Shown here piece after piece: positions 1-11,171 of a DNA stretch of 64,000 nucleotides (its first letter is position 1; the number at the start of each line of letters is the position of its first letter). The position numbers were made by a program, and so were the translations under genes. Under the pieces are notes generated by a model. It was given only the letters and a program-made list of their open reading frames with translations, was not told where the DNA came from and ran no database searches. The stretch comes from Darksidea phi (Eukaryota; Ascomycota; Dothideomycetes; Pleosporales; Lentitheciaceae), in assembly GCA_030770425.1 (NCBI GenBank), contig JASJFT010000220.1, forward strand, positions 1 through 64,000, in the 5' to 3' direction.

Positions 1-2
1 TC

Positions 3-83
3 GAACCTACGTCAATTCACTGGCAGGATGATATTGACTTCCAGGTCGAGGCTCTCACACCACTCGACCATCCCTCCATATGA
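3..83 (+). CDS. Possible 3' end of a gene entering from the left edge
   Basis: One frame is open from the window edge to a TGA at 81-83 and encodes about 26 residues with protein-like composition, ending in DHPSI. Immediately after the stop the DNA turns into TpA-rich sequence, which fits a gene end. The stretch is too short to identify and could be chance. I name no function. Confidence 0.2.
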   Translation, partial: EPTSIHWQDDIDFQVEALTPLDHPSI

Positions 84-434
84 GAATAGTATATACATAC
101 TATTACGTAGACGTATAGTTAGCTAATATAGAAAGTACGACTAAGTTACTCCTATAAATTTAGACTAAATAGAGAAAGTACTTCCAATATACTAGAAGTA
201 AAGATATTAGTACTAGGCGCTTCTATACTTCGATAATCCCTGAGATGGTCTGAGGGCGCAATGAGATCAGACACGATGAGAATCCATTATTGTCAAAGCT
301 AGAGAAAGGGAAAGGAGAATACATGACAGCGGATCTAGCGAAGGACATGTTGTTTGTTTGCCCTGGGTTAGGCAGGCGTAGAGTCGCGCAACTGCGACTG
401 CCCTTTCAGGAGACCGAGCCACAGGCCGGAACCT
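84..434. other. AT-rich intergenic stretch, RIP-like in its first part
   Basis: From about 85 to 240 the sequence is dominated by TA dinucleotides (runs such as tagtatatacatactatt) and is poor in CA and TG, like the block at 8050-9290. The rest holds only a short ORF overlapping the next gene's 3' end. I see no conserved feature. Confidence 0.4.
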
Positions 435-2402
435 TCACAATCCCAACATGGCTACAACATCTTTATACTCTTCCATATAAGCCTCCCCTTCCCTACAGCC
501 TCCCCGATACGATATAGTATCTAATGCAACCTCCTGTATTACCATATTGCACATGAGCACCGAAACACCGCTTAGTACCGCAACACTAGCCCACATAGTA
601 TACTTTCCTGCCAACCCGACTCTTCCAAATAGAATGCAATAAAATACTGAGACAAAAAGCATAAGAGACGACAACAAAAGGTAGGCTGAAAGTAGAACAA
701 AACCGAAACGCATGACAACGTAGAACTTCTGTAAAGGCTTAAGAGGTGTGAATCGTTCGGCAAACAACACAATGCCTAATGAAGAGATTTCCAACAGCTC
801 AAAAATGCCTAACATGAGAGCTTCGCATATTCGGAAAGCGGCCAAAGTAGTGGTGGCGATGCCTCGGACATCGAGCTGAGTTGTTAAAGCGTGTGGCCGA
901 TGAACAACTGGGCCGAACAGCATCTCTGGACGCAATATCCATAGAAGAATTAGACCGCCAAATAATGCACCGGGGATGCTATGGTAGATATAAAGTACAC
1001 GACGTTCGTACTGGCTCCAATTTTTAATCAATCCCTGTGTGTTGACCCAAAGCACGATGTGAGGAATCAAAATATCAGAGAAGGTATTAACAAACCGACC
1101 ACCGATCATGCGCTGCGGATCCAAAGACAAAGCAAGTCGAGTAGCGCCTAGCGTTAGAATTGTTGAGACTGAGCTGACGAGTATCCACTCTCGAAATGAT
1201 GAACAGATCTGGGTGGAAAGGGTGAGCCCAAACAGAAGGGCTCCCTTGGTTTCGGGGCCCCTCATGATGTCTTGAAGACGCATTTGTCCAGTTTGCACAT
1301 GCGAGGATGGGGTTGGGCCGGGTTGCCGTTCAAGAAGATGCCGCGTTTTGTCTGTCCATTTCTGTAGCAAGAAGTCCGACTTCCATAGGGCCAATCGGCA
1401 CTGTTCTGGACATCTGTTCATTCGATAGCTCGCAGCGTGTGTGCTCGAGGTCACATCTGGCGTGCCCGTTGCGACTTTCGTAAGCAGAGCGCCCAGTCCA
1501 TGTAATTTGCAATCCGGCTTTAGCGCGCAATCGGGTCGAACAGCCAATTTCTTTTCGCTGGCGGCATACGCACTTTGATACGCATGGCTGATGAGCATCG
1601 AGTGGAACGAGGGGGTTGTATCCATAGCTTGGATCGCGTGTCGCACAATCTCAGATGGACCGATTGCCTCGGTTAAGGAGTCGGTCTCACGGTAGATGCC
1701 TAGCTTCTCAACTTCGCGGCCGAATTGTTGAATGGCTGCGGCCGCCTGAATAACGAAGTCCTTCACATAAGTAGCGCTGGATGGGGCCTCAGTGTCCATC
1801 TTAGCAAGGAGTTTTCCAAAGTGCTTCTGGAAGTCGTTGAACGAGTTCAGTTGGCACTGCATCCAGTACGACGAGTTCCTTGCAAAGTCTACGGCTTCCG
1901 ACTTGGAGTACGTGATCTGTTCAGGATATCTGTCAATCGCCCGACCCTCGATCTTCAGCCCGACTTGATCAGCAAGCCTCAAATGATCCAAGATGTACCT
2001 CTCCGCATGTTTGCATCCATTCGTATGCTCCAATTTCTTCTCCACACAAAACGCCCTATCACTATGCGCCAGACTAATATTCGCATACACGTTCGCTTGC
2101 GCAGCAACTGTAATCCCCTTCTTAGTCATGTTAAGATTCTTTACGGCAAAGACGATGGTGAAGATGCCGAATGCGAGCCCCCAGATGTAGTTCTGATAAC
2201 TAATGATAAACTCAATGATAACCATGGCAGTTTCCAAGCTCCTTCTTTGCACTGCTGGTGCGGTAGGTGCAGCTGGAGCAGCTTGTGCGACATTTGAACC
2301 AGGCTGAATCCCTTGAGGCCGCGGCGGGGGTAGGTTGTGCGTGGGGTTTGGAGGGTTGGACAATGAATTCAGAGGGATGTTTACAGAGGTGTTGTTAGAC
2401 AT
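435..2402 (-). CDS. Large multi-pass membrane protein, function unknown
   Basis: A single uninterrupted frame of 655 codons. The N-terminus (residues 1-55) is a Pro/Ala/Asn-rich cytosolic-type tail. A first hydrophobic segment lies at about 59-86 (FIISYQNYIWGLAFGIFTIV). A soluble central part of about 300 residues follows, with a Cys-containing patch (CALKPDCKLHG, CPEQCRLALW). The C-terminal third has about five or six more hydrophobic segments. I do not recognise the family and find no catalytic motif. The soluble domain between the first and second membrane segments resembles orphan fungal membrane proteins only in layout. The start is the first ATG of the frame, followed by the typical low-complexity N-terminus. 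No neighbour suggests a role. The frame is long and intact beside RIP-like DNA, so it is likely a real gene. Confidence 0.75.
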   Translation of the reverse strand: MSNNTSVNIPLNSLSNPPNPTHNLPPPRPQGIQPGSNVAQAAPAAPTAPAVQRRSLETAMVIIEFIISYQNYIWGLAFGIFTIVFAVKNLNMTKKGITVAAQANVYANISLAHSDRAFCVEKKLEHTNGCKHAERYILDHLRLADQVGLKIEGRAIDRYPEQITYSKSEAVDFARNSSYWMQCQLNSFNDFQKHFGKLLAKMDTEAPSSATYVKDFVIQAAAAIQQFGREVEKLGIYRETDSLTEAIGPSEIVRHAIQAMDTTPSFHSMLISHAYQSAYAASEKKLAVRPDCALKPDCKLHGLGALLTKVATGTPDVTSSTHAASYRMNRCPEQCRLALWKSDFLLQKWTDKTRHLLERQPGPTPSSHVQTGQMRLQDIMRGPETKGALLFGLTLSTQICSSFREWILVSSVSTILTLGATRLALSLDPQRMIGGRFVNTFSDILIPHIVLWVNTQGLIKNWSQYERRVLYIYHSIPGALFGGLILLWILRPEMLFGPVVHRPHALTTQLDVRGIATTTLAAFRICEALMLGIFELLEISSLGIVLFAERFTPLKPLQKFYVVMRFGFVLLSAYLLLSSLMLFVSVFYCILFGRVGLAGKYTMWASVAVLSGVSVLMCNMVIQEVALDTISYRGGCREGEAYMEEYKDVVAMLGL

Positions 2403-4611
2403 CTTGGATTTTGAGGGGGTGGGGGGTTTCTGAAAGTTTGGACAAGACGAGAAGACTAAGCTTGAGCTTGAGCTTGAAGCCGAAAATAAATATGGTGTCT
2501 AAGAACTTGTGTCGCGTTGGATGACGAGGCCAAGTGCCGGAGGCTCCAATGAGGAAATCGGGGAGAAGGAGCTATGGCCATGTAAGAAGGCAAGGAGCTC
2601 GTATATATATGCTATCCTAGGGAAGCTAGCTACAATGAGCAAGGTGAGACGTGGCTACACACGTGACAACTTGGCCCAAGCCACAGAGCACGCTCATTGC
2701 TTGAGAGCTCCACCAACATGCAAAGCTGAAAAAGCAAGTTCGAATGTATGGGGCCGGATGAAAGCAATCGCATGGAGAAGCAAATGAATGTGTAAGCAGC
2801 CAAGTCAACGCACCAGGTCCAGCAATAATTCGTGCACAACCCTTTTTGTGTAGCCTCCATTTTAGGGCTCGGAAACCGAATTACTACCATGGTGTTTCTC
2901 GCAGGAAAGGCTAGACTGCTACAAGCGAGAAGCTCGTCGACACGCAAAGATACACACTGGTTATTGCGGGTTTAACTTTCGCCTTACACAATCATACAAA
3001 TCAAGTGGTGGCGAGACGGCTATGTCTTGAATAACATACGCATTGAAGATTCGCCACTTCAGCCTCGTTAAATGGATGAACTCCTCCGATGACGCTAGTA
3101 GGGAGGACGGTCGACCCGTTCTGGCCGGGACCTTGCGCCGGAGGCGATGGCTTGTAGATCTGGCTGAAGAGAAGAGAGCTGTATGCAACTCTAGATAATG
3201 CAGAATTTTGCCAAGCATGGCCACCACCACAGCTCTGCTAGTACTCATCCCTCATGAATATGAATGATATAAATCCTCATGACCGTCCGAGGCCGTCCTG
3301 AAGCACGTCTCCACCGCCCGGGAGATTGCAGTGCTCATATAAAGAGCCACTGGCCGTTTGACCATACGACAACTGTGTCACTAAAGCACGCAGAGCCTCT
3401 CTACCTGCATATTGCTAGCAACGTTCGGTTGAGCCCACATGCCGAAGCCCAGGCTTCGATTCACAGGTCCGCCGCGCTCTATCTTAGTCTGTAGCCTTCT
3501 AATCACATCATATTCCCCTTTAACGAGCCGAGACTAGAGCTCGCTGCGGCTTGGTCTAGGAATCAGCGCGCAGGTGGACTCGAGAAGCATGAGGGCGTGG
3601 AGGGCTCAATCAGGTCGTTTCATCGGTGGTCTCGGCATTTAGGGGCGGCGTGATTGTATGGCTCTGCATCGTAAAGCAGGTATTGCTGTGCGTTGGACTG
3701 CATCTCGAAGTGTCTGGGAGCGCTGCTCTGTCCAAGCTAGAAGCGCGTTGGCTGATTAAGCACGCGCAGGGCCAGGCTGCCGAAGTCGCTTATTTTTGCC
3801 TTGTCCGGAGTGAATTGGCCATGAATTTGGGGTCCAGGCCGTCTTATCGCCCGCCCGCCTTTCGAGTCGGCCAATAACATCGAGATGCGTTCGTACTTCC
3901 AACACACGAAAATTCACCGCACAGCGCAGCGCCGGCCTCCACTCGGAGAACGCGGCTGAACCGGAACGCACACCTTATGAAGTTCTTACTCCTTGACGCG
4001 CGTGGATCAGCGAAAGAAAGGGCAGTCTACCGAAGAGAATCGGATTCGTCTTGTTATGTGTTGTCTCGAGAAGAGGCTTTGTCACGGCTGTCTGTGTAAC
4101 AGAACGCTTCAGGACTCCGATAAGGAGATTCCCTAAAAGCAACGGTTAATACGGTGAAACTTAGGAAATGGGGAAACACTTGATCAAGGGTGGTCCCTAG
4201 GTGGTCTGTGCTGGGGACTCTCTTTGTATAAATAGCTAGATACTCAGCTTGTGTAGAAATCAGAGCACTCAACTTCCGAAATTGCGCACCACGTGACAGG
4301 CTTTCTTCAGCGGGCTGTGCGTTGTCAGCCTGCCAATTCTGAATTTGGATTGTTGCACAGAAACGTAATCATATTGGTGGGGGTTCGACTGCGGCCACTC
4401 TGTGACAAGTCAGACCTTCCACCATCAACTGCACCAGCGTTGCAGGCGGCGGAAAGCACGCTCACGAAAAGGCCAACCTCCTATGTACACTAGGTTCCTC
4501 AGATCCAATTTACGTCGGTGAGTCCGAGAACCGTTCGGAAACGGGGTGGGGGTTCCCTTCAACAGCTCATGTGGCCGAATTTCTGAACGCTAGGCTCCCC
4601 ACGCCATCACA
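2403..4611. other. Intergenic, 2.2 kb, no supported gene
   Basis: Several short ORFs up to about 105 codons exist on both strands, but none shows a domain, codon bias or splice context that I trust. A TATA-like tataaata lies at about 4227, some 385 bases upstream of the next start codon, and may or may not serve it. I see no repeat or RNA gene. Confidence 0.4.
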
Positions 4612-7600
4612 ATGTCAGCCGCAAAGGCAGACAAACAAGCATCCACGGCCGCCATAACAAGGTCATGCTTCGAAAAGTTTGAAAAATGCATCAAGAAATT
4701 CGATGGCAAGACTAAGATTACGAAAACCCACGTTCAGACCAGGCTGGCAGATCTGCGGCTCTGGGCGGACAGCGTCGGAGCAGTGGCCCATGACAAGGCG
4801 TCGTTAGAATCTCGATTCAAGGATCGCGATGAAGATATAGTATTCATCCGGGACTTGCTGTTAATGCTAGACGAATTCTTGACAGACATGGGTGAATGCT
4901 CCCTCACCGCCAGCCACGAAGCGGATCTGGAAGACCTTATGATCAATATCGACTCCACCATCGACACCCTGGCCTTCATCGGAGTGCAAATTCGACGCAG
5001 CGGCCGCAAATCTCGTATTCGCAAAGCGGATGATTCCTTTGAGCAGAACAGACATAATTATCGCGATCTCAGAGCCCACCTTGCCTGCGTTGTATTGTCT
5101 AGGCCAACAGAGGAAGGGCGACCTCAGGATGAGGGCAAGAATATTCACAGCGTCGACTTTTTCGCCAAAGCAGAGCTCTCGCCCATTCAGGAGCGCCTCA
5201 TTGAAGCCAATTTGAGACGTCGCCACCGATTCCTAGAAGCTCAGAGACATTCCATTGGACTGAAGGACAACTCAAGGAATGTGGCGCCCGCAGTGATACC
5301 CCAGCAATTCATTGCTATACCAGCCGCCAAATATGCGACGCAGGAGATCAGCCCGTTGCAGAACAAGAAGATTACGGCGGTCATGAAGCAACAATCGTCC
5401 CCATCCGGTCAAGCACCTAAAAGAGAAGGTTCTCACACTGTTGCGCCAACGTCCGCCTCGGGTTTGGATTCGAAGTGGGGAGCACTTGAGAAGAAGCGAA
5501 GTCATGGATCCACGGCTACACGCCTCACGTCTACAACTGCCAAAATGAAATATCCACGGGCACCCAACCTGTCTGATGTGGATCAGAAACTCGCCAAGTG
5601 TCCCTGTTGTTGTCAAGCCATCCCGGCCACAGAGCTCGATGACAGCCGGTGGAGGTACGTTGATCTCAAGTCATTCGGTTCAAACCCCGTATTAACATGC
5701 CTAGAAAACACGTAGCGAACGACTTGTGTCCATACACTTGCGTCGTGACAAACTGCCCAACGCCGTACAATCTCTTCGTGACCCAAGAAGAGTGGAACAA
5801 CCACGTTATTAACGATCACCCACCTCATTGGCAGTGTCCTTGTTGTGGAGGTGATCCTCCGATCTTTGAATCGATATCTGGTATAATTCATCATCTGATG
5901 ACCGAGCATCCCGTCGAAGTTGAGGCCGATCTTGAGGAATTCTTGACAGATGCCGAAATTAACATCATGGGGATCACAAACTGTCCGCTATGTGACTCTG
6001 AAGGCCCTCCGGACTCTCCAGATTTGATGGAACACGTCTTGCAACACATTCATGACTTTTCTCTGCGATCACTCCCTTGGCCTGCAGATATACCGATTAT
6101 GCTGGACAAATCTGCCGGCTTGTTCGACATGAGTCACGCCGTGAAAATTGTCAAAGATAAAGAGGGAAATGTGTTCAAACACGATATAGCAACATGGGCT
6201 GAACACGTGGTTCCAACCTTTGACCAGAGCCGAGAGGTATTAATTTGTTATGATAAGGAAGGTAAGGAGTTCATTCTCTGCGCTGCTTCCACAATCGAGG
6301 CGGTGGAACGTCGCACTTCACTTCAATTGCGGGATGTGGACCGAAATACGCTCAAGAATGAAGTAGAGTCAACGCAACAAGATCCTTCCCGCCAGGACTA
6401 TTTCTCGCAGTTCGGAAATGATTATTTCGTGGATGAAACCAGCGACGGCCGCTTCTCCCAAACATATTACTTGCCACAGCAGTCGGAGGCTACAGAAAGA
6501 TCAACAGAAAATCATGGGCCAAAGCGGTGGATTTGCCCCATGTGTTATGCGCAGAGTAAGCCTGAGTCGTCGGGGGAGAAAGACTTTTTCGAACACTTGA
6601 TCCCAAGTCATCCAGTGGAACAAGCTGAGATTGATTCCTCCGGCGGTAAAGACAGATGGATGCGGTACATGCTGGCTGATGCTTACTGGCTTGGAGTGTC
6701 AGTACCGCTTCAGTACCCATATGTGGCACATATATACTAACTGTCTCGCAGAGAAGCAGATTCGACAGGCGCAGTGGAAGGGAGCGAGAAAGAGCTGGAT
6801 GGGGAGGACCCTGCTGCGCTAACAAGTATGGGTAACCTGACGGACGGGCCAGAATATCCAGAGTCCCTGGATTCGGATTCGAATTTGGAGGAGTCATTGA
6901 AGCCGAAGGAGTTCTAGGATGCAGAAGAGTCCCTATTGCGAGAACTACGAGACATTGAGAATATATCAGGCCTGGATAGTGTAGCGCATCTCGATACACT
7001 AGACAAGCTAGGTGTTTTATATAAATCGCAAGGTCGGTATGGCGTTGCGGAGGTGACGTTCTTGCGAGCGCTAGATGGGAAGGAGAAGGTACTCGGGCGG
7101 GAGGACACCTCAACACTCGACACGGTCAACAATTTAGGCTTGCTCTACGCAGCCCAGGGCAAGCTGGGGGAGGCGGAGAAGATGTACCAGCGAGCACTGA
7201 AAGCCAAAGAGAAGGCATTAGGACTAGACCATCCTTCAACACTCGACACGGCTAACAACTTGGGTAGCCTCTACAGATCCCTAGGACGGCCTGAGGAGGC
7301 AGTCACACTGCTGGGACGCGTTGTCGCGATCCAAGCAGAAGTGCTCGCAGAAGACCATCCCGATCGACTAGCGTCGCAGCAGGAGCTCGCGGGAGCATAC
7401 CAGGCCAACGGACAGGCCAGGCGGACAGTGGAGCTGCTGGAACGCGTTGTCGCGATCCAAGCAAAAGAACTCGCAGAAGATCATCGTAATCGACTAGCGT
7501 CGCAGCGGCAGCTTGCGGGAGCATACCAGGCCAACGGACAGATCAAGCAGGCAGTAGAGCTGCTAGAACGCGTTGTCGCGATCCAAGCAAAAGTACTCGC

Positions 7601-7718
7601 AGAAGACCATCCCGATCGACTAGCGTCGCGGCAGGAGCTCGCGCGAGCGCGTTCTAACGTACAGGATTCCGGCACGTTATCGGAACACTCTGGGAAGTAT
7701 CTAACAGCCACTATATAG
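4612..7718 (+). CDS. C2H2-finger (AcuF-type) plus kinesin-light-chain-type TPR protein
   Basis: Multi-exon gene. Exon 1 is 4612-5654. Intron 5655-5704 (gtacgt...cctag) joins in frame to exon 2, 5705-6697. Intron 6698-6751 (gtcagt, branch ctaac, cgcag) leads to exon 3 at 6752. The N-terminal 330 residues are a helical domain common in fungal finger/TPR proteins. Cys/His pairs follow (CPYTCVVTNC, CPCCGG, HHLMTEH, CPLCDSE, HVLQHIH, later CPMCYAQS), as in fungal 'AcuF-like C2H2' proteins. An acidic linker comes next, then five or six TPR units of 42 residues of the kinesin light chain type (LDTVNNLGLLYAAQGKLGEA). An in-frame TAG at 6915-6917 interrupts the linker. It disappears if 6826-6924 or 6832-6924 (both multiples of three, ending tgcag) is an intron, otherwise it is a nonsense codon. 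The frame ends at 7716-7718, inside a CHAT-domain relic read in another frame. The protein as it stands is therefore probably a truncated scaffold, or the gene is a pseudogene. Confidence 0.6.
7308..7650 (+). repeat. 126-bp tandem repeats encoding near-identical TPR units
   Basis: Units start at about 7308, 7434 and 7560 (the third is partial). The landmark ttgtcgcgatccaagca recurs at 7321, 7447 and 7573, exactly 126 bases (42 codons) apart. The units are far more alike at DNA level than the upstream TPRs at 7100-7300, so they arose by recent duplication or have been homogenised. This is the usual behaviour of TPR, ANK and WD arrays in fungal NLR-type genes. Confidence 0.9.
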
Positions 7719-7903
7719 ACGTGGCTAGGGTGGTGTACGAGACGATCCGGGACGAGGGGATAACGGACAAAGCAGTCTATCGGGGTCTACATTCAGCTAT
7801 CAAGGCGCTACGGGACAGGGACATAAGCATATTAAGAGCGACCAGAGATAGAGAGGTTGTCTACACGAACGGCAAGACTGCCGTACATATTCCATTTTAC
7901 TAG
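7661..7903 (+). pseudogene. C-terminal remnant of a CHAT (caspase-like) domain, out of frame with the TPR
   Basis: In the frame starting at 7661 the DNA encodes about 80 residues beginning TGFRHVIGTLWEV, then DVARVVYETI and AVYRGLHSAIKALRDR, and ending in a TAG at 7901-7903. GFRHVIGTLWEV followed by VVYETIRDEG and GLHxAIxxLRD is the signature C-terminal part of fungal CHAT domains (peptidase clan CD, separase/caspase fold), which normally follow TPR arrays. The catalytic His and Cys of CHAT lie N-terminal to this piece and are absent here. The piece abuts the third TPR copy and is in a different frame from it (TPR frame 0, CHAT frame +2). This points to an internal deletion of a few hundred codons that fused TPR 3 to the domain's tail. 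I infer a dead TPR-CHAT gene. Confidence 0.75.
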
Positions 7904-9594
7904 GTTCCATATATTTACTTTGGCGTCTAGGGATTGCCTATACTGAGCTAGATCCCCTCCCCTAGGAGCTTGGGCTACTACCCGGCGTGACGTCACGTTG
8001 GCTCCTGGGCTGTCTGTATTTTTCGTGATTCTAATCACCTCATTGTGTTTCAATGTTTCGATATCTCACGTGATAGTATAGGTAGTAACTATACGACAAT
8101 AACAGCTCCTAATTTACTAATAATATATACAGACAGTTAAACGCGTCGATAACGCTGAACCCCCTACTAATAACGATAGTAAGGTAACCTACGCCAGGCT
8201 ACTTCTTAGTCCTCTACTTACCGGTAGCCTCCCTAGCTAGGTATCCCCGTCATCCTCCGTTCTACCTATCCCTACTGATTCCTCTGTATTCGATCTCCTA
8301 CGCTATCGTTCGTATCGTATCTACTATAGAAACTAGCTCTATCTTCTACGTTAGGTATTAGCTCCCTCGATAGCCTACTATAAAGGCAAATTTCAACTAT
8401 CCTCCCTATACAAGTATTTCCTCTAGCCTGCGTAGACGGTATAGCTACCTCTTAACGAAACGTCTATCCTCGTTATGTAGGGCCTCGGATAGGAACATAT
8501 TATAGGTAACTACTAACAGCTATACGAGAATCCTGTCGCCGCTCGTTCCCTTAAATATGTCTAACGTATAGTTAGTTTTATACTAATAGTTATTATAATC
8601 GAGGAGCCCTATTGATAGTACCTCCCGCCTATAGCGCCGGAGATACTCCGCCGTGATATTCGAAAGGTTTAGAGCGTTGTACTCGAATAGCCTGTTATAC
8701 TCTAGTTCCTACTACTAAAGGTTCTACTAAAGGACTAGGCGAACGATCGTTAGTAAAGATATATAGTTAGTAGGTGTTAATATAAGGAAGCTGGCTAGGT
8801 ATAAGAGATAGATATAAGGAAGCTGGCTAAGGATAAGAGATAGATATAGTAAGTAGAATACTAGTATTATCGTAGGCAATTTTTATACTATGGGTAGTAG
8901 TATAGGTACGCTAACTTATCGCTACCGCTATTAGTCTCCTAACGCTCTATAGTTCGGCATTATATGTTATTTCTCGTCCAGCGCCTTAATGATCGAAATA
9001 TCACCTCGTCGGTATTACTGTGTACAGCTCTATAGCTCTATTATCGTATATAAGGTGTGGGTATAGCACCTCTACTGTGTACAAACTCCTACTATATAAA
9101 TCCAAATCAAATACTAAGCTAGATAGCGAGCATATATAAGCTACAAGAGGTGTACCACTGTTACCCTTTTTAACTACCTAGCGCGTAATACTCCCGGCGG
9201 ACAAGTCTGTGCAAAAACCCCCTACGATTTGCCACCAGTGGCGAGTAGGGTAGCCGAATCGCATCGGCTAGGGCCCCGTAGTATAATTAGTAGCATTTAC
9301 AGCAGGTGACTAAAGCCCAAAGGTAATTTACTTTGACTTTCAGCAATCAGAAAGCCCATGCGCACCACGAATATCGCCATGATTTTATAAAAATAATCTA
9401 CTACAGCGGATTTTAAATCTATATAATCCCTTCTTAAGCCTAGAAGGTTTCTTGGCAAAAGATTGTGGAACACGTTATAAACTTTCGATTTCGCTGTTAT
9501 ATTCGCGACCAATGACGCTGTCTCTCATGTCCATGGACAACGTCTGCCTTACCGCCCCTCGCCCTACTTGCGGCTTCTAGAACGTGCATCATGA
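7904..9594. repeat. RIP-like degenerate AT-rich block (core 8050-9290)
   Basis: The sequence is packed with cta/tag/ata trinucleotides, and CA and TG are strikingly rare (the lines from 8161 to 8400 have one to three each per 60 bases). No ORF is open beyond about 70 codons. This is the footprint of repeat-induced point mutation on a former repeat, most likely a transposon, whose identity I cannot recover. It begins right after the CHAT remnant and gives way to normal composition at about 9300. Confidence 0.65.
8781..8844. repeat. Two tandem 32-bp units inside the RIP-like block
   Basis: The string tataaggaagctggcta occurs at 8781 and again at 8813, followed in both by nearly the same taagagatagata. 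The two units differ at two or three bases. It is a local tandem duplication that occurred after, or survived, the mutation of the block. Confidence 0.8.
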
Positions 9595-9899
9595 TTGGCT
9601 CTGGGAGCTACTACCTATGTCGCTGTCTCGTTAGATGCGAATGATTATTGTGGAAGAAGAAAGCGAAGGTTCTTTCACAAAATTGCTAAATGTTCTCTCA
9701 TAAAATTGCTAAGCACACAAGAGCCAAGCCACACCAAAAATAGAAAAGTGGCGCGGCCGGGCTGGGGAGCAACGCGTCATCCCCGAGAGTGCGCATCAGA
9801 AGCCGACACGTCGAAAAACATCCCTCCGCCCATCTTCATCAAACTTCCATCAGTCAAACATTCGCTATTTCCACCCTTTTTCTTTTTTAAAGCAACAAT

Positions 9900-10885
9900 A
9901 TGGCCCCCGTTATTCCGCCTTCAGATCGCGCAACCCTCGGAAAACTAGCGCGACGCGCTTTAGTCACTGCCGGCCCCGCTCTTGCGCAGCCGCATCTACA
10001 CAACCTCTCGAAACGAGGGTTATCAGTGAATCACACGCAGGGCGTTACATTAGGAATCATCGGCGCATATGTTGTTATCATCGCGTTGCTTTGGAACCTG
10101 CCGTATGTGCGATGGGTACTATGGCCTTTCAAGGTGCGTCTCCCCCTCTCTTCAGCTGAAGTATGCTTGGCGAGTGTATCAGCTGATCAAAGTTTAGATG
10201 CTGGTCATCGCCTTTCATGAGTTCGGCCATGCGATAACAGCATGTTGCACTGGAGGTCGTGTAGAATCGATCTCGCTGGATCCGCATGAAGGTGGTGTGA
10301 CGCACATGCGCGGTGGGAGACAAGCTATCACGCTTCCTGCAGGTTATCTTGGATCGAGTCTGATCGGTGCATTACTTACGTTTTGCGGCTTCAATATCGT
10401 GGCGAGTAAGGTTGCGAGTTTGGTTTTGGGAGTTTGTTTCTTGCTCACATTGTGGTGGGCAAGGAAAGATTGGCTTACCATTCTTACCATTCTCCTCGCT
10501 GTGGGCTTGCTGGTTGCGTGCTGGTTCATCAAGCATGCTGAACCATTACGATTCGTTGTTGTGAGCAGCCCTCATTCATCCCTTTCATTACATATACCTA
10601 ACGAGCCCGTAGCTCTTCATCGGCGTAATGTCCTCTCTCTACAGTGTCTGGGACATCTGCGACGATCTCATCCTTCGAAAAGTAAACTCCTCCGATGCCA
10701 GCGTCTTTGCTAAACGCTATGGCGGCTCCTCGCAGTGTTGGGGTCTCATTTGGTCTCTGATTAGTTTGACATTCATGGTGTTTGGTATTTTGGCGGGACT
10801 GGCGGCATTTAAGCAGAGCTTCCAACAACAGGAAGACGACTCGAAAGATTTTATTCCAACAGTGAGGATGTTGTTGAAGATCTAG
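9900..10885 (+). CDS. M50B-like membrane zinc metalloprotease
   Basis: Three exons: 9900-10133, 10198-10560 and 10613-10885. The introns are 64 and 52 nt (gtgcgt...tttag, gtgagc...cgtag), both in phase 0. The product is 289 residues. Residues 1-50 are a polar N-terminus, and a membrane segment lies at about 50-75 (GIIGAYVVIIALLWNLPYV). The zinc-binding motif HEFGH is at 85-89 at the end of a second segment (MLVIAFHEFGH), followed by further hydrophobic helices with a gly-rich GYLGSSLIGALL. A C-terminal helix precedes a Gln/Asp-rich tail. HExxH inside a membrane helix with GGR...GYLGS spacing is the layout of fungal 'Peptidase M50B-like' proteins. These are site-2-protease relatives thought to cleave peptides in or near the membrane, with substrates unknown. 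All introns close the frame exactly, so the gene looks intact. Confidence 0.9.
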
Positions 10886-11171
10886 ATTGTTGGAGAGAAA
10901 TGGATGAATGCGAAGCAAGGTGGTCAATTTGGTTAAATCGGTATACCCTTTTCCTAGATCAACACATTTGTTAACGGATTATTCCTATCATTCTCAAATC
11001 TGTCATTTCTCTTAAGAATTGCTAATAAGCCGGCATCAAATGCTATCTTGTTCAATGCCAGTTCCAGCCCCGTACCACCCCAGAAAGCCAATAAAGCGAA
11101 GGACTCCACACCACACTAGCACCTAAACCTAAAAGGTATAAGTTTGTCATCTCTGTCGATGCAAAGCCGGT

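Noticed and set aside
1725..2297. 190-codon plus-strand ORF opposite the first gene
   Set aside because: It is a shadow of the 655-codon membrane protein gene on the other strand, with no domain of its own.
6490..7116. 208-codon minus-strand ORF
   Set aside because: It lies antisense to the finger/TPR gene and across its intron; composition is random.
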